From RH-AL1 sp964235705 (GTDB lineage: Bacteria > Pseudomonadota > Alphaproteobacteria > Rhizobiales > Beijerinckiaceae), in contig CAXSDP010000002.1 in assembly GCA_964235705.1 (NCBI GenBank), positions 1-64,000 on the forward strand: DNA of 64,000 nucleotides, read 5' to 3'. Made by a program: the position numbers and the translations under genes. Under the pieces are notes generated by a model. It was not told where the DNA came from and ran no database searches. It worked only from the letters and a program-made list of their open reading frames with translations. Within the stretch, counting starts at the first letter, position 1. The number at the start of each line of letters is the position of its first letter. Below, one piece after another: positions 49,434 to 58,673 of this stretch.

Positions 49434-50225
49434 ATGCAAGCCGCTGAGGCGCCCGGCCATCGCTTCAAGAAGATCGCCTTCCTGTCGTCGGGATCACCGG
49501 AGGCGGAGGCGATGCGCGACAATCTCGCGGCGACCTACGGCAACGCCACCGAGGATGAGGCGGACGTGATCGTCGCCCTCGGTGGCGACGGCCTGATGCT
49601 GCAGACGCTGCACCGTTTCATGGCATCGCGGACGCCGATCTACGGGATGAATCGTGGCTCGGTCGGCTTCCTCATGAACGAGAAGCGGGACGAGGACCTC
49701 CGCGAGCGCCTGGAAGAGGCGCTGCCCTCCATCATCCATCCCCTCATCATGCAGGCGACCTCCGCCTCCGGCGAGGTGTCGAAGGGCCGGGCCATCAACG
49801 AGGTGTTCCTGTCGCGGCAGACCTACCAGGCAGCCAAGCTCAGGATCAGGATCGACGGCAAGGAGCGCCTGAGCGAATTGATCGGGGACGGCGCCCTGCT
49901 CGCGACGCCGGCCGGTTCGACCGCTTACAACCTCTCGGTTGGTGGCCCGATCCTGCCGCTCAACACGTCGCTGATGGCGCTGACGCCGATCGCCGCCTTC
50001 CGGCCCCGGCACTGGCGCGGCGCCCTGCTCCGCGACACCGCGCGCGTCGAGATCGACGTGCTGGAGGCCAACAAGCGCCCGGTCTCGGCGGTGGCCGACC
50101 ATTTCGAGGTGCGTCACGTCGTTCACGTCGAGATCGTCATGGATCGCGACACCAGCCTCGTCCTCCTCCACGATCCCGGTCACTCGCTCGACGAGCGCAT
50201 CCTGCGCGAACAATTCGGACATTGA
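49434..50225 (+). CDS. nadK: NAD kinase
   Basis: A 263-residue enzyme that phosphorylates NAD to NADP. The signature GGDG is in IVALGGDGLMLQTLHRF, followed by GMNRGSVGFLMNE and ATPAGSTAYNLSVGGPI. Length is usual for alphaproteobacteria. A Nudix gene starts 18 bases downstream and may be co-transcribed. Confidence 0.96.
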   Translation: MQAAEAPGHRFKKIAFLSSGSPEAEAMRDNLAATYGNATEDEADVIVALGGDGLMLQTLHRFMASRTPIYGMNRGSVGFLMNEKRDEDLRERLEEALPSIIHPLIMQATSASGEVSKGRAINEVFLSRQTYQAAKLRIRIDGKERLSELIGDGALLATPAGSTAYNLSVGGPILPLNTSLMALTPIAAFRPRHWRGALLRDTARVEIDVLEANKRPVSAVADHFEVRHVVHVEIVMDRDTSLVLLHDPGHSLDERILREQFGH

Positions 50226-50243
50226 ACGATTCGGACCTTCACG

Positions 50244-50849
50244 TTGGCAAATATCAAACCATTGGCAGATCCCGAGAAGACCCAGATCACCGAGCGGGAA
50301 ACGCTGGTGCGCGGCTTCGGCCATTTCGAGCGCGTCGTGTTCCGCCGTCGACGCCGCGACGGCGGCACGAGCGACCTCCACCGCGAGATCCTCGACACCG
50401 GCGATGGGGTCACGATCCTCCCCTACGATCGAGCGCGCGGTACGATCATCCTGATCCGTCAGTTCCGGGGGGTGGCGTTCTTGAAGGACGGCGTCGAGGC
50501 CATAGTGGAAGCCTGCGCCGGCAAGTTGGAAGGCGCCGACCCGCTCACCCGTGTCGTCAAGGAAACCGAGGAGGAAACGGGCATCCGCCTGTCCGGTACG
50601 CCGCGTCGGTTGTTCCAATCCTACATGTCGCCGGGCAGCTTCACCGAGCGGCTCACCTTCTTCGTCGCGCCCTACGAGGCCGCCGACCGGGTCTCCGAAG
50701 GGGGCGGACTGCGGGAGGAAGGTGAAGACATCGAGGTGATCGAGACGACGCTGGATGCCGCGATCACGATGGTGGAACGCGGCGAGATCGTCGACGCGAA
50801 GACGATCATGCTGCTGTATTGGGCGCGGGCGACCGGGCTGATGGCTTAG
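50244..50849 (+). CDS. Nudix hydrolase, NudK/ADP-sugar diphosphatase type
   Basis: A 201-residue Nudix protein (AGKLEGADPLTRVVKETEEETG, within about residues 91-112). The box differs from the consensus: Asp stands where the first Glu is expected and Lys replaces the Arg of REU, while the metal-binding EExxEE core (KETEEETG) is intact. The ordering MANIKPL...GFGHFERVVF fits the NudK-like branch acting on nucleotide sugars. An in-frame TGA lies seven codons upstream, so the start must be TTG at 50244 or a later codon. Downstream of nadK. Confidence 0.82.
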   Translation: MANIKPLADPEKTQITERETLVRGFGHFERVVFRRRRRDGGTSDLHREILDTGDGVTILPYDRARGTIILIRQFRGVAFLKDGVEAIVEACAGKLEGADPLTRVVKETEEETGIRLSGTPRRLFQSYMSPGSFTERLTFFVAPYEAADRVSEGGGLREEGEDIEVIETTLDAAITMVERGEIVDAKTIMLLYWARATGLMA

Positions 50850-50870
50850 CGCCGGTCCGCGTCAGATCCG

Positions 50871-52175
50871 TCATGCCGCGCAGAGTTCCGCTTCGATCGC
50901 CGCCATGTCGATGGTGAACAGCGCGGAGCCCGAGCGCTCCCGCGTCGCGCGTCGCCGGTGGACGTGCGGGGGATCGTGGTCCGGCGCGTCGAGATCGGTC
51001 AGCAACAACGGCTCGGCCACCGGCCACCTGCCCGGGCGAAGCGTGAGCGGCGCGACGTGCGGTCCGCTGGTGACCCTCGCCTCTTCGCGCGCCGCCTCGG
51101 CCTCGAAGCGCCGCAGCAGCACGAGAAGCTTGTCGAGTTCGCCGCTGTTGATGGCGTCGCAGGCGGTCAGCACGCGCTCGATCACGCACCGCGATAGGCT
51201 GGCGCCCGGCACGGCGGTCCAATCGGCCTCGCATACTGCGCGCAGCGCGATGCGGAAGGCCGGCAGCAGGTCGGGCGGCAGCGACGCCTTGCGGTAGAGC
51301 GCGGCGAAGCCGGTCCCCTCGCAATGGGCGACCAGCGACGCGACCCGTGCCGGCCCGACGCCGGACAATTCACCCAGCGTCGCCTTGAACAGTTCGGTGC
51401 GGCCGCACAGGATCGCGCGGAAGGCGAAGCCGACGGTGAGGTGGCCCGCCTGGCGCAGGTGGGCGACGAGCGCCGCGGCGCCATCGGCGCTGGTGCCGGC
51501 GATGAGGATGGCCGCCTTGTCCTTTTCCTCGCGCGCGACGCGGCCCATGCGGTCGCTCGTCATCCAGTTGCAGCCGGTGACGAACGCGGCGAGCGCGCGC
51601 GTCGTCGCGGCGACGAGGTCGAGGCGGACGTCCGACGGCAGGGCGGAGCGCGTCAGCAGCGCCTCACGGAGCGCGGCCTCGTCGCCGTGGCGCTCGACCA
51701 TGCGGCGGAGCGAGAAGTCGGGGATCGACGCGTCCCGGTTGCCGGCGAGCGCCACCAACGCGGCCGGCGCGGCGATCTCGGCCAGAGCCGCGGCGACCGG
51801 CGCGCTCAAACCAGGCCGCGCGGCTACCGCGACCTGGGCGGATGGTTCGGCGATGGCCGCGCAGTCGATCAGTTCCGCGTCGCACAGCACCGGTGACGCG
51901 GCGAGGACGATCGCGGCGATCGAGGCTTGGTCGTCGGCGAGCGCGAGGACGATGTGGTGCGGGGCGTCATGGGCGGCGCGGAAGGTGTCGGCCAGCGCGC
52001 GGCGCACGAGGGGCGAGGGGTCGTCGAGGAAGCTGGTGAGCACGTCGAGGGCGTCGCGTCGCTCGTCGTGCGGCAACCTGGAATACAGGTAGGCGCGTGC
52101 CAGGGCGGCGGCGCCTTCGGCTCGGGCGGTGGCGCCGGCGGTTCGGACCCAGGCGCGGAATTGGTTGAGGATCAT
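50871..52175 (-). CDS. DUF2336 HEAT-like repeat protein
   Basis: A 434-residue protein of the alphaproteobacterial DUF2336 family, made of helical HEAT-like repeats (RRDALDVLTSFLDDPSPLVR, then RRALADTFRAAHDAPHHIVLALADD). The C-terminal part is less conserved. Some members are linked to signalling or cell-cycle proteins, but no function is set. No membrane segment. It precedes the flavin reductase gene's opposite end and is convergent with the Nudix gene. Confidence 0.85.
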   Translation of the reverse strand: MILNQFRAWVRTAGATARAEGAAALARAYLYSRLPHDERRDALDVLTSFLDDPSPLVRRALADTFRAAHDAPHHIVLALADDQASIAAIVLAASPVLCDAELIDCAAIAEPSAQVAVAARPGLSAPVAAALAEIAAPAALVALAGNRDASIPDFSLRRMVERHGDEAALREALLTRSALPSDVRLDLVAATTRALAAFVTGCNWMTSDRMGRVAREEKDKAAILIAGTSADGAAALVAHLRQAGHLTVGFAFRAILCGRTELFKATLGELSGVGPARVASLVAHCEGTGFAALYRKASLPPDLLPAFRIALRAVCEADWTAVPGASLSRCVIERVLTACDAINSGELDKLLVLLRRFEAEAAREEARVTSGPHVAPLTLRPGRWPVAEPLLLTDLDAPDHDPPHVHRRRATRERSGSALFTIDMAAIEAELCAA

Positions 52176-52355
52176 GGGCGGGACCGCGCGAAAGCTTCGT
52201 TACGCTTGACTTTCGGCGATCATGGTAAAGGGACGTTTAAACGCTGGCGCGAAACCCGCTCGGCCCCCAAGATCTAAGAGACTCGCAAGACCTGAAAGAC
52301 GTGCCGCGTGGGACGTCGAGCGGACCTTCCACCGAGCGGACCTGATGCGCGGGCG

Positions 52356-52967
52356 TCAGGCCTTCGGCGGCCGCTCCATCGCGAAGGGCTGGTCGGCCGT
52401 CACGTAATCCGCGTAACCGCACCGCGCGATCGGCCGCATCGCCGCCATGTCGAGGATGCCGTCCTTGATGTAGGCTTGGTCGAGGTGGACGCCGATGACC
52501 TCGCCGATCACCAGCCAAGCGTCGATCGTGGTGCCGTGGCGATCGCTCAGGCGCTTCACCTCGACGAGCTTGCATTCGAGGATCGCCGGGCTGGCCTTGA
52601 CGCGAGGGGGCGCGACGAAGCGGCAAGGCGCCATCTCGATGCCGGCGAAATCGGCTTCGCTCTCCCCACGCGGCAGCGGCGCGGCGGTCTTGTTCATCGC
52701 GTCCCGCAACGCGAAGGTCGGCATGTTCCAGACGAAGTCGCCGGTTTCGGCCACGTTGGCGACCGAGTCCTTGTAGCCCGCCGAGGAGAAGGCGATGATC
52801 GGCGGCCGGTCGCTGAAGGCGTTGAAGAAGGAGTACGGTGCGAGGTTCACGAGGCCGGACGCGGATTGGGTGGTGACCCAGCCGATCGGGCGCGGCGCGA
52901 TGATCGCCTTGAACGGATCGTGCGGCAGGATCACCGTGTCGCGGGCGGCGGGTTCGTAGAAGAGCAT
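52356..52967 (-). CDS. Flavin reductase-like FMN-binding protein
   Basis: A 203-residue protein of the flavin reductase split-barrel family: DPFKAIIAPRPIGWVTTQSA, NLAPYSFFNAFSDRPPIIAFSS, DFVWNMPTFALRDAMNKTA. Such proteins bind FMN and may reduce it with NAD(P)H or act as oxidoreductases. The ATG at 52967 (MLFYEPAARD) fits the family and has AAGG eight bases upstream; an ATG 11 codons earlier is possible. Monocistronic. Confidence 0.87.
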   Translation of the reverse strand: MLFYEPAARDTVILPHDPFKAIIAPRPIGWVTTQSASGLVNLAPYSFFNAFSDRPPIIAFSSAGYKDSVANVAETGDFVWNMPTFALRDAMNKTAAPLPRGESEADFAGIEMAPCRFVAPPRVKASPAILECKLVEVKRLSDRHGTTIDAWLVIGEVIGVHLDQAYIKDGILDMAAMRPIARCGYADYVTADQPFAMERPPKA

Positions 52968-53246
52968 GGTCGAGGCCTTGGATTTGCGTTGCGGGTTCAT
53001 CTCACCGGCCGGATCATCGCCTCCGGAGCGGCGAACGAGGCATTCACGAGCGGTTCAACGGCGGTGATCCAGTCAAGGGAACCATGGGCCGGCGACCCGC
53101 CACCCCGTGTTCGCACGGACGCAGGGCCGCCACAATGACGCGGCATCCCCTGCGCACGGTCGACTTACACCTTGAGCCGGGCGACCCGGGGCTTGACGTT
53201 TCACGCCATCTCCCTCCACTCATCCCGCGCGGGATCCTTTTCGAAC

Positions 53247-55727
53247 ATGACGCTCTATGACTCGATCGGAGACGGCCTCGTGCCGTCCGTGCCCGACCGG
53301 ACGCGGGGCGCCGCCGATGCGCAGGCGAGCGTCTGGACCCATGGGACCTTCGGGGGCGCCGTCGCCTTCCTTTTGGCGGTCCAGGCGGTCGGCTGGGAAT
53401 CCTGGCAGTTCACCGGCACCGTCGTGCCATGGGACTCGAAGAACCATTTCTACCCAATGTTCCGCTTCCTCGGGGATGCGCTTCGCCACGGCTCGATCCC
53501 GTTTTGGAACCCGTATCACTTCGGCGGCTACCCGGCCGTGGCCGACCCGCAGTCCCTGGTGTTCACGCCCTCCATGCTGTTGTTCGCGCTGCTGGCGCCG
53601 AACGCGAGCATGGCGGCCTTCGATGCCGTGATCGCCGGCCATCTCCTGCTTGGCGGCGTCGGCGTGCTCGGCCTGGCGCGGCGATGGCGCTGGCACCCGG
53701 CGGCCGGGGTGCTGGCGGCGCTGGTGTTCATGCTCGGCGGCTCCGCCGCGTCGCGGCTGCAGCACACCGGCATGATCATCTCGTACAGCTGGTTCCCCCT
53801 CGCCTCATGGAGCCTCGGGGTGGCCCTCGATCGACGCTCGCTCAGGCTGGCGGTCGTGGCCGGGCTCTTCGCCACGCTGATGGCCCTCGGGCGCGACCAA
53901 GTCGCCTACCTCCTCTGCGTCACCCTCGCCGCCACCGTGCTGCGCCAGGCCGTCCGGTCGCGGCGGGCGCTGCCCTACCTTCGCGCCCGCCTGCCCGCCA
54001 TCGCCTGCGCCGGCCTGGTCACGCTCGTTTGCATGCTTGTGCCGATCCTGCTGACGATGCAGTTCCTCCACGACTCGAACCGACCGGGCATCGCCTACGG
54101 CATGGCGCTGGAAGGATCGCTCGATCCCGTAAACCTCCTCACCCTCTTCTCGCCCGACATGTTCGGCTCGCTCGATCCCGTCTACGACTACTGGGGTCCT
54201 GGCGCCGCGACGCTCGCCGGCAACGATTGGACGGACCGCTCCATCGATTACCTTTTCGTCGGCACGCTTTCCGTCGTGCTGATCGTCTGGCAGGGGCTCG
54301 CGGGCGGACGGGTGCTGGAGCGCGGCGCGCGCTCCTTCCTGGTCCTGTTCGTCGCCGCGCTGATCTACGCGCTCGGTCGGCACTCGCCATTCTTCGGCAC
54401 CATCTTCGACTGGGTTCCCGGCGTCGCACTCTACCGACGCCCGGCCGACGCCACCTTCTTGATGAACATCGCCCTCGCGTTCCTGTCGGGGCACCTGCTG
54501 CATCGCTTCGTCACCGAGGGATCGCCGGTGGTCGGCGGGCGGCGAGCGGCGGCATGGGACGTGGCGAGCTGGGTCGCGCCGGTGCTGACGGGCGGGCTCG
54601 TCGCGTTGCTGATCGGGGCTGGCTTGGCCTTCGCACGCCGCGCCGGCCACTTCGAGGGCTCGCTAAGACACGTCCTCTGCTCGGCGGCGCTCGCGTCAAT
54701 GGTCGGCGTCGCGCTGGTCCTCGGCCGGACGCGGCGGCAGCGCGGCCTCATCGCCTCCCTGCTCGTGGCCGCGACCGCCGGCCAGTTGGTTTGGCGCAAC
54801 AGCGCTTCCCCGCTCAACGCCGAGCCGGCCTCCACGTACAGCGCCTATGACGGGCTGTACCCGGATCAGGCGAGGGGCTTGACCGTGCTGAGGCAAGCCC
54901 TGGCAAGGGACGAGGCCGCCGGTGGACACCCCCGCGTCGAGATCCTGGGCCTCGACGGATCCTGGCAAAACGCGGCCATGGTGTTCAAGCTGCAGGATAC
55001 GGCCGGCTACAACCCGCTGCGTATTGCCGCCTACGAGCGCGCGACCGGGGTGGCGGAGAGCGCCAACGACCTCAACCTTCGCGGCTTCCCCGATACGTTC
55101 CGGGGATACAACTCGCGGCTCGCCTCCCTGCTCGGCCTCGACTACCTCGTGCTCGACCGTCCGGTCGCCGACCTGCCGCGGCAAGTCCCGCGTCCCCGCG
55201 CCACCCTGCTGTTCGCCGGCACGCGATTCTACGTGTACCACCTCGACGGCGTCGCCGTGCCGCGCGTTTACCTCGCCACGCGCGTGGTGCCGGTCGACAG
55301 CGATGCCTTAATCGAGTCGGGTACGGTGCCGGACTTCGCGGTGGGGCGCGACGTCCTCGTCGACGCGGACGACATGGCCCTGTTGCGGTCCCCGACCCTG
55401 ACCAACGCGACATCGCCGGCAACCACCGCCGACCAGCCCGCCAACGGCCCGGCATCATCCACCGTGCTCACCGCCTACGACGACAATCAAGTCAGCGTCG
55501 CCGTCGAGGCGGCGGCCGCCGGCGTCCTCGTCCTGCACGACATCGACTATCCCGGCTGGACAGCCAGCGTCGACGGGCACACGGTCCCCGTGTTGCGCGT
55601 CAACCTGCTGTTCCGCGGCGTCGAAGTCGGACAAGGCCGTCACGTCGTCACATTCGCCTTCCATCCCCTGTCGCCGGCCAACCTCATCGCGGCGGCGGCG
55701 AGCCTCCTGCACAGGGACGGTGACTGA
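53247..55727 (+). CDS. YfhO-like polytopic membrane protein (GT-C glycosyltransferase fold)
   Basis: An 826-residue protein with ten or more hydrophobic helices over residues 40-500 and a soluble C-terminal half. The first loop carries VPWDSKNHFYPMFRFLG and IPFWNPYHFGGYPAVADPQS, the Asp- and aromatic-rich loop typical of YfhO and other GT-C enzymes using lipid-linked sugars. The C-terminal region has a beta domain ending WTASVDGHTVPVLRVNLLFR, as in YfhO. B. subtilis YfhO acts on lipoteichoic acid, which this organism lacks. The ATG at 53247 is one of two plausible starts. The stop overlaps the next ATG (TGATG). Confidence 0.8.
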   Translation: MTLYDSIGDGLVPSVPDRTRGAADAQASVWTHGTFGGAVAFLLAVQAVGWESWQFTGTVVPWDSKNHFYPMFRFLGDALRHGSIPFWNPYHFGGYPAVADPQSLVFTPSMLLFALLAPNASMAAFDAVIAGHLLLGGVGVLGLARRWRWHPAAGVLAALVFMLGGSAASRLQHTGMIISYSWFPLASWSLGVALDRRSLRLAVVAGLFATLMALGRDQVAYLLCVTLAATVLRQAVRSRRALPYLRARLPAIACAGLVTLVCMLVPILLTMQFLHDSNRPGIAYGMALEGSLDPVNLLTLFSPDMFGSLDPVYDYWGPGAATLAGNDWTDRSIDYLFVGTLSVVLIVWQGLAGGRVLERGARSFLVLFVAALIYALGRHSPFFGTIFDWVPGVALYRRPADATFLMNIALAFLSGHLLHRFVTEGSPVVGGRRAAAWDVASWVAPVLTGGLVALLIGAGLAFARRAGHFEGSLRHVLCSAALASMVGVALVLGRTRRQRGLIASLLVAATAGQLVWRNSASPLNAEPASTYSAYDGLYPDQARGLTVLRQALARDEAAGGHPRVEILGLDGSWQNAAMVFKLQDTAGYNPLRIAAYERATGVAESANDLNLRGFPDTFRGYNSRLASLLGLDYLVLDRPVADLPRQVPRPRATLLFAGTRFYVYHLDGVAVPRVYLATRVVPVDSDALIESGTVPDFAVGRDVLVDADDMALLRSPTLTNATSPATTADQPANGPASSTVLTAYDDNQVSVAVEAAAAGVLVLHDIDYPGWTASVDGHTVPVLRVNLLFRGVEVGQGRHVVTFAFHPLSPANLIAAAASLLHRDGD

Positions 55728-56695
55728 TGGGACGGGGTTCATCGGGACGCATCGCCCTCGCCTGCGCGTCCATCCTCCTGACATTGTCTGGGCCCCACGC
55801 GCAGACCGTGGACCGAGCCGTGGATCACCCCACAACGCCCGCGCCGCCGACGGGCCCGGCGACGCGGGCCACGGTCACGGCAGACCCCAGGAAGGGCCAG
55901 TTGTCCTTGTCCGCCATGATGACGCCGCGCGATATCCAACCGGTCGCCAGGGCGCCGATTCGCTGGCGCGTCTTCGAAGACCAGCCCGACGCGCAGGGCC
56001 ACCACGCGGTGGTCGCGACCTCGAACGACGCGACCCCAACCCTCATCCTGCCCCAGGGAACCTACATCATTCACGCCGCCATCGACCTCGCGAGCGCGGT
56101 GCGCCGCGTGACCGTGACCGGTCAAGCCTCGAGCGAGCGCCTCATCCTCAACGCCGGCGCCCTGCGCGTCGTCGGCCTGCTCGGCGATAAGCCGATCAAC
56201 CCGGCCAAGCTGGCGATCTCGATCTTCGTGCCCGAGGCCGGCAATTCCGAGGCCAAACTCGTCCTCACCGGCGCGAAGGCCGGCGACCTGATCGCCCTGC
56301 CGGAAGGCAATTACCACGTGGTATCGACGTTGCTCGACACGGCGGGCTACGCCGGCGCGCAGAAGTCGGGCGTCGGCAACAAGACCAACTCCGTCGTGAG
56401 CGCGGACCTGAAAGTGCAGGCCGGCAAACTGACGGACGCGACCCTGCGGCACCGCTCCGCGGTCATGACCTTGAAGCTCGTGACCGATTCCGGCGGCGAA
56501 GCCCTCGCCAACACGGCTTTCACGATCCTGACGCCCGGCGGCGACGTCATTCGCGAACTGATCGGCGCCTTCCCCTCGCTCGTCCTGGCGGAAGGCGAGT
56601 ACGTCGCCATCGCGCGGCACGATGCCAAGACGTACCAGACGATCTTCAAAGTCAGTTCGACGCTCGACCGTGACGTCGAAGTCCTGGCTAAATAG
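55727..56695 (+). CDS. Exported protein with three beta-sandwich-like repeats, unknown function
   Basis: A 322-residue exported protein (signal peptide about residues 1-26, ending PHAQ). Three repeats each contain the turn motif LPQGTY (108-113), LPEGNY (191-196) and LAEGEY (287-292), preceded by a strand and followed by a hydrophobic strand, as in prealbumin-like or Ig-like modules. No catalytic motif is seen. Its ATG overlaps the stop codon of the YfhO-like gene, so the two are translated together and probably act together in the envelope. Confidence 0.7.
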   Translation: MGRGSSGRIALACASILLTLSGPHAQTVDRAVDHPTTPAPPTGPATRATVTADPRKGQLSLSAMMTPRDIQPVARAPIRWRVFEDQPDAQGHHAVVATSNDATPTLILPQGTYIIHAAIDLASAVRRVTVTGQASSERLILNAGALRVVGLLGDKPINPAKLAISIFVPEAGNSEAKLVLTGAKAGDLIALPEGNYHVVSTLLDTAGYAGAQKSGVGNKTNSVVSADLKVQAGKLTDATLRHRSAVMTLKLVTDSGGEALANTAFTILTPGGDVIRELIGAFPSLVLAEGEYVAIARHDAKTYQTIFKVSSTLDRDVEVLAK

Positions 56696-56888
56696 GCGGC
56701 GAAGGCTTGTCTTCGTGAATTTCCTGACCTTTGATTTCGAACCTGGCAAATCTTTCAAGCTTCCTGTCGCGTTCGCTCATCTCCGCATCCGTGTTGAAAA
56801 TGCATCTAGGCCACCTTTGCTGAAGGTATGACTGGTCTACATCGCCGGTAGGGTGCATCGAACGTCATGAACTTGTGCGAAGGAAACG

Positions 56889-57716
56889 ATGCTTCGCCAT
56901 GACGGGATCGATATGGTGAAGGCGACATCTTTGACGGGTGTGCTGCGTGCCGTCATCGCGGCCAGCAGCGTCGGATTGGCGCCGAGCGGCGTGGGGGCGG
57001 CTGACCTTTCCCCGGACGTCGAAGTCGATAGCTTCCAGGTCGAGACACCACCGCCGATGCCGGTCTTCAGTTGGACTGGCTTCACGGGGGGGCTGCAGAT
57101 CGGAGGGCAGTTCGGACGCGACAAGGCCGAGGTGCGCGCACCGGCGAGCGGTGACGCCTTCTTCGGCGTCGACCCGCGCGGAGTGATCGGTGGTGCCCAC
57201 GTGGGCTACGATCACCAGCTGACCCGGCTGTTCGACGGCCGGGCGCTCGTGTTGGGACTGGAAGCCGACGTGGATGGCGCCAGCGGTCGCGGCTCGCGGT
57301 CCGGCGGCTTGCCATACGGCGCCACCGTGTCCACGACCTCCGACATGAAGGGATCGATACGCGCGCGGGCCGGCCTGCCGATCAACCGTGTCTTGTTGTA
57401 CGCGACCGGCGGCGCCGCGCTCGCCGGCTTCACCACGCGCGTCGGCACGACGTCCATGGGAGAACCCGCCGCAGTCGATGCCCCAAATCGCGCGCGCGCG
57501 GGCTTCACGCTCGGCGGCGGCGTCGATTACGCCTTCATGAACGATTTAACGCTGCGGGCCGAGTACCGCTACTCCGACTACGGCACGTTCACGGACCAGG
57601 TGAACCTGCCCGCACCGGTCGTCGGGACCGTCAGCCACAGCGAGACGGACCATCGCGTCCAGGCCGCGATCAGCTACCGCTTCGGGTCGATCGCGCCGGC
57701 CGCCGCTCGCGACTGA
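56889..57716 (+). CDS. Outer-membrane beta-barrel protein
   Basis: A 275-residue exported barrel: signal region about residues 9-37 (ending VGAADLSPD), SWTGFTGGLQIGGQFG at the first strand, and later strands (GVIGGAHVGYDHQL, LVLGLEADV, GSIRARAGLPINRVLLYATGGAALAG, LTLRAEYRYSDYG) with the C-terminal AAISYRFGS. This is the Rhizobiales Omp25/31-like family, a second copy besides the one at 32.3 kb. GGAA precedes the ATG at 56889; an ATG eight codons later is also possible. Confidence 0.83.
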   Translation: MLRHDGIDMVKATSLTGVLRAVIAASSVGLAPSGVGAADLSPDVEVDSFQVETPPPMPVFSWTGFTGGLQIGGQFGRDKAEVRAPASGDAFFGVDPRGVIGGAHVGYDHQLTRLFDGRALVLGLEADVDGASGRGSRSGGLPYGATVSTTSDMKGSIRARAGLPINRVLLYATGGAALAGFTTRVGTTSMGEPAAVDAPNRARAGFTLGGGVDYAFMNDLTLRAEYRYSDYGTFTDQVNLPAPVVGTVSHSETDHRVQAAISYRFGSIAPAAARD

Positions 57717-57763
57717 GTCGGCCCTTTGGTCGTGCGGACGCGACCTGGCGTCGGCGCCTCAGT
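57712..57763. terminator. Imperfect inverted repeat between convergent genes
   Basis: ACTGAG (57712-57717) and CTCAGT (57758-57763) are perfect arms that contain the stop codons of the barrel and exoR genes; the inside pairs less well. Its layout resembles the hairpin at 33173-33206. Confidence 0.4.
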
Positions 57764-58673
57764 TCCGACGCTTGCCGTGATCGTCGAGTTCGGCGATGGC
57801 GGCTTGCCGGTCGGCGTCGCTGGCACTCGCCATCGCCTTGTTATAAAGGTCTACGATCCAGTGATCCTTGCCTTTGTCGGACACGCCATCGTGGGCGAGC
57901 GACAGCCACATCAATCCCATGGCACGCTGCGGCAGGACACCCTCGTACCCGGTGAACAGCAGCTGGCCGAGTACCGCCTCCGAGGCGATGTGCCCCTTGT
58001 CCGCGGCGAGGTACAGCCAGCGGGCGGCTTGGCGCCGGTCCCTGTCGATTCCGTTCCCGTCCAGGTACATGCGCGCCAGGTTGTACTGGGCGTTGGCATC
58101 GCCGAAGTTCACGGCGGCGAAATGGAACATCTCCAGCGCGCGTTGCGGGTCGGACGCGACCCGGGTGTTGGCGATCCCCGTCAAGTTGTAGACGCCGAGT
58201 GCCACGAAGGCACTCGACACGACGGGCGCCTCGCGGGGGTCGGCGTCATCTTCGTCGTAGCCGTCGATGATCTGGGAGAAGTAGTCGAAGGCCTTGACGT
58301 CATCCTGGGGCACGCCGTCCCCGGACGCGTACATCTTGCCGAGCTTCCACTGCGCCAGCGATTCACCGCCCTCCGCCGCGTATTGCAGCGCGGCGACGGC
58401 GGAGTGCGCGTGACCGCTTCGCACGCCCTCCAAGCCGGCCCGCAGCGCCGCCTTGGGGTTCTTGAACATGGTCAACGGGACATGCTCTTCGGTGGCGTTG
58501 CCGTCGAAGGCGTGGGCCGGGGCGAGCACCGGCACGAGCATGCCGATCACCAGCAGTGCCGGCACGGCGAAGGTCAAGGCCGTTTGACCGTAACCCATAT
58601 AGAAGGAATGGCTCCGAAGGCCGACGCGGCCCATCGCGGTCGCGTCCGAGACGGCGCGACTACGTGTCGGCAT
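57759..58673 (-). CDS. exoR: Exported Sel1-repeat regulator ExoR
   Basis: A 304-residue exported protein. A hydrophobic signal (ALTFAVPALLVIGMLVPVLA, ending AHA) is followed by Sel1 repeats (PKAALRAGLEGVRSG, then YAAEGGESLAQWKLGKMYASGD and AAVNFGDANAQYNLARMYLDG). The order and wording match Sinorhizobium ExoR, a periplasmic inhibitor of the ExoS-ChvI two-component system that controls succinoglycan and flagella. The start at 58673 has AAAGG seven bases upstream; the ATG at 58598 would give a shorter signal. It overlaps the end of ilvD by 14 bases. Confidence 0.83.
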   Translation of the reverse strand: MPTRSRAVSDATAMGRVGLRSHSFYMGYGQTALTFAVPALLVIGMLVPVLAPAHAFDGNATEEHVPLTMFKNPKAALRAGLEGVRSGHAHSAVAALQYAAEGGESLAQWKLGKMYASGDGVPQDDVKAFDYFSQIIDGYDEDDADPREAPVVSSAFVALGVYNLTGIANTRVASDPQRALEMFHFAAVNFGDANAQYNLARMYLDGNGIDRDRRQAARWLYLAADKGHIASEAVLGQLLFTGYEGVLPQRAMGLMWLSLAHDGVSDKGKDHWIVDLYNKAMASASDADRQAAIAELDDHGKRRN

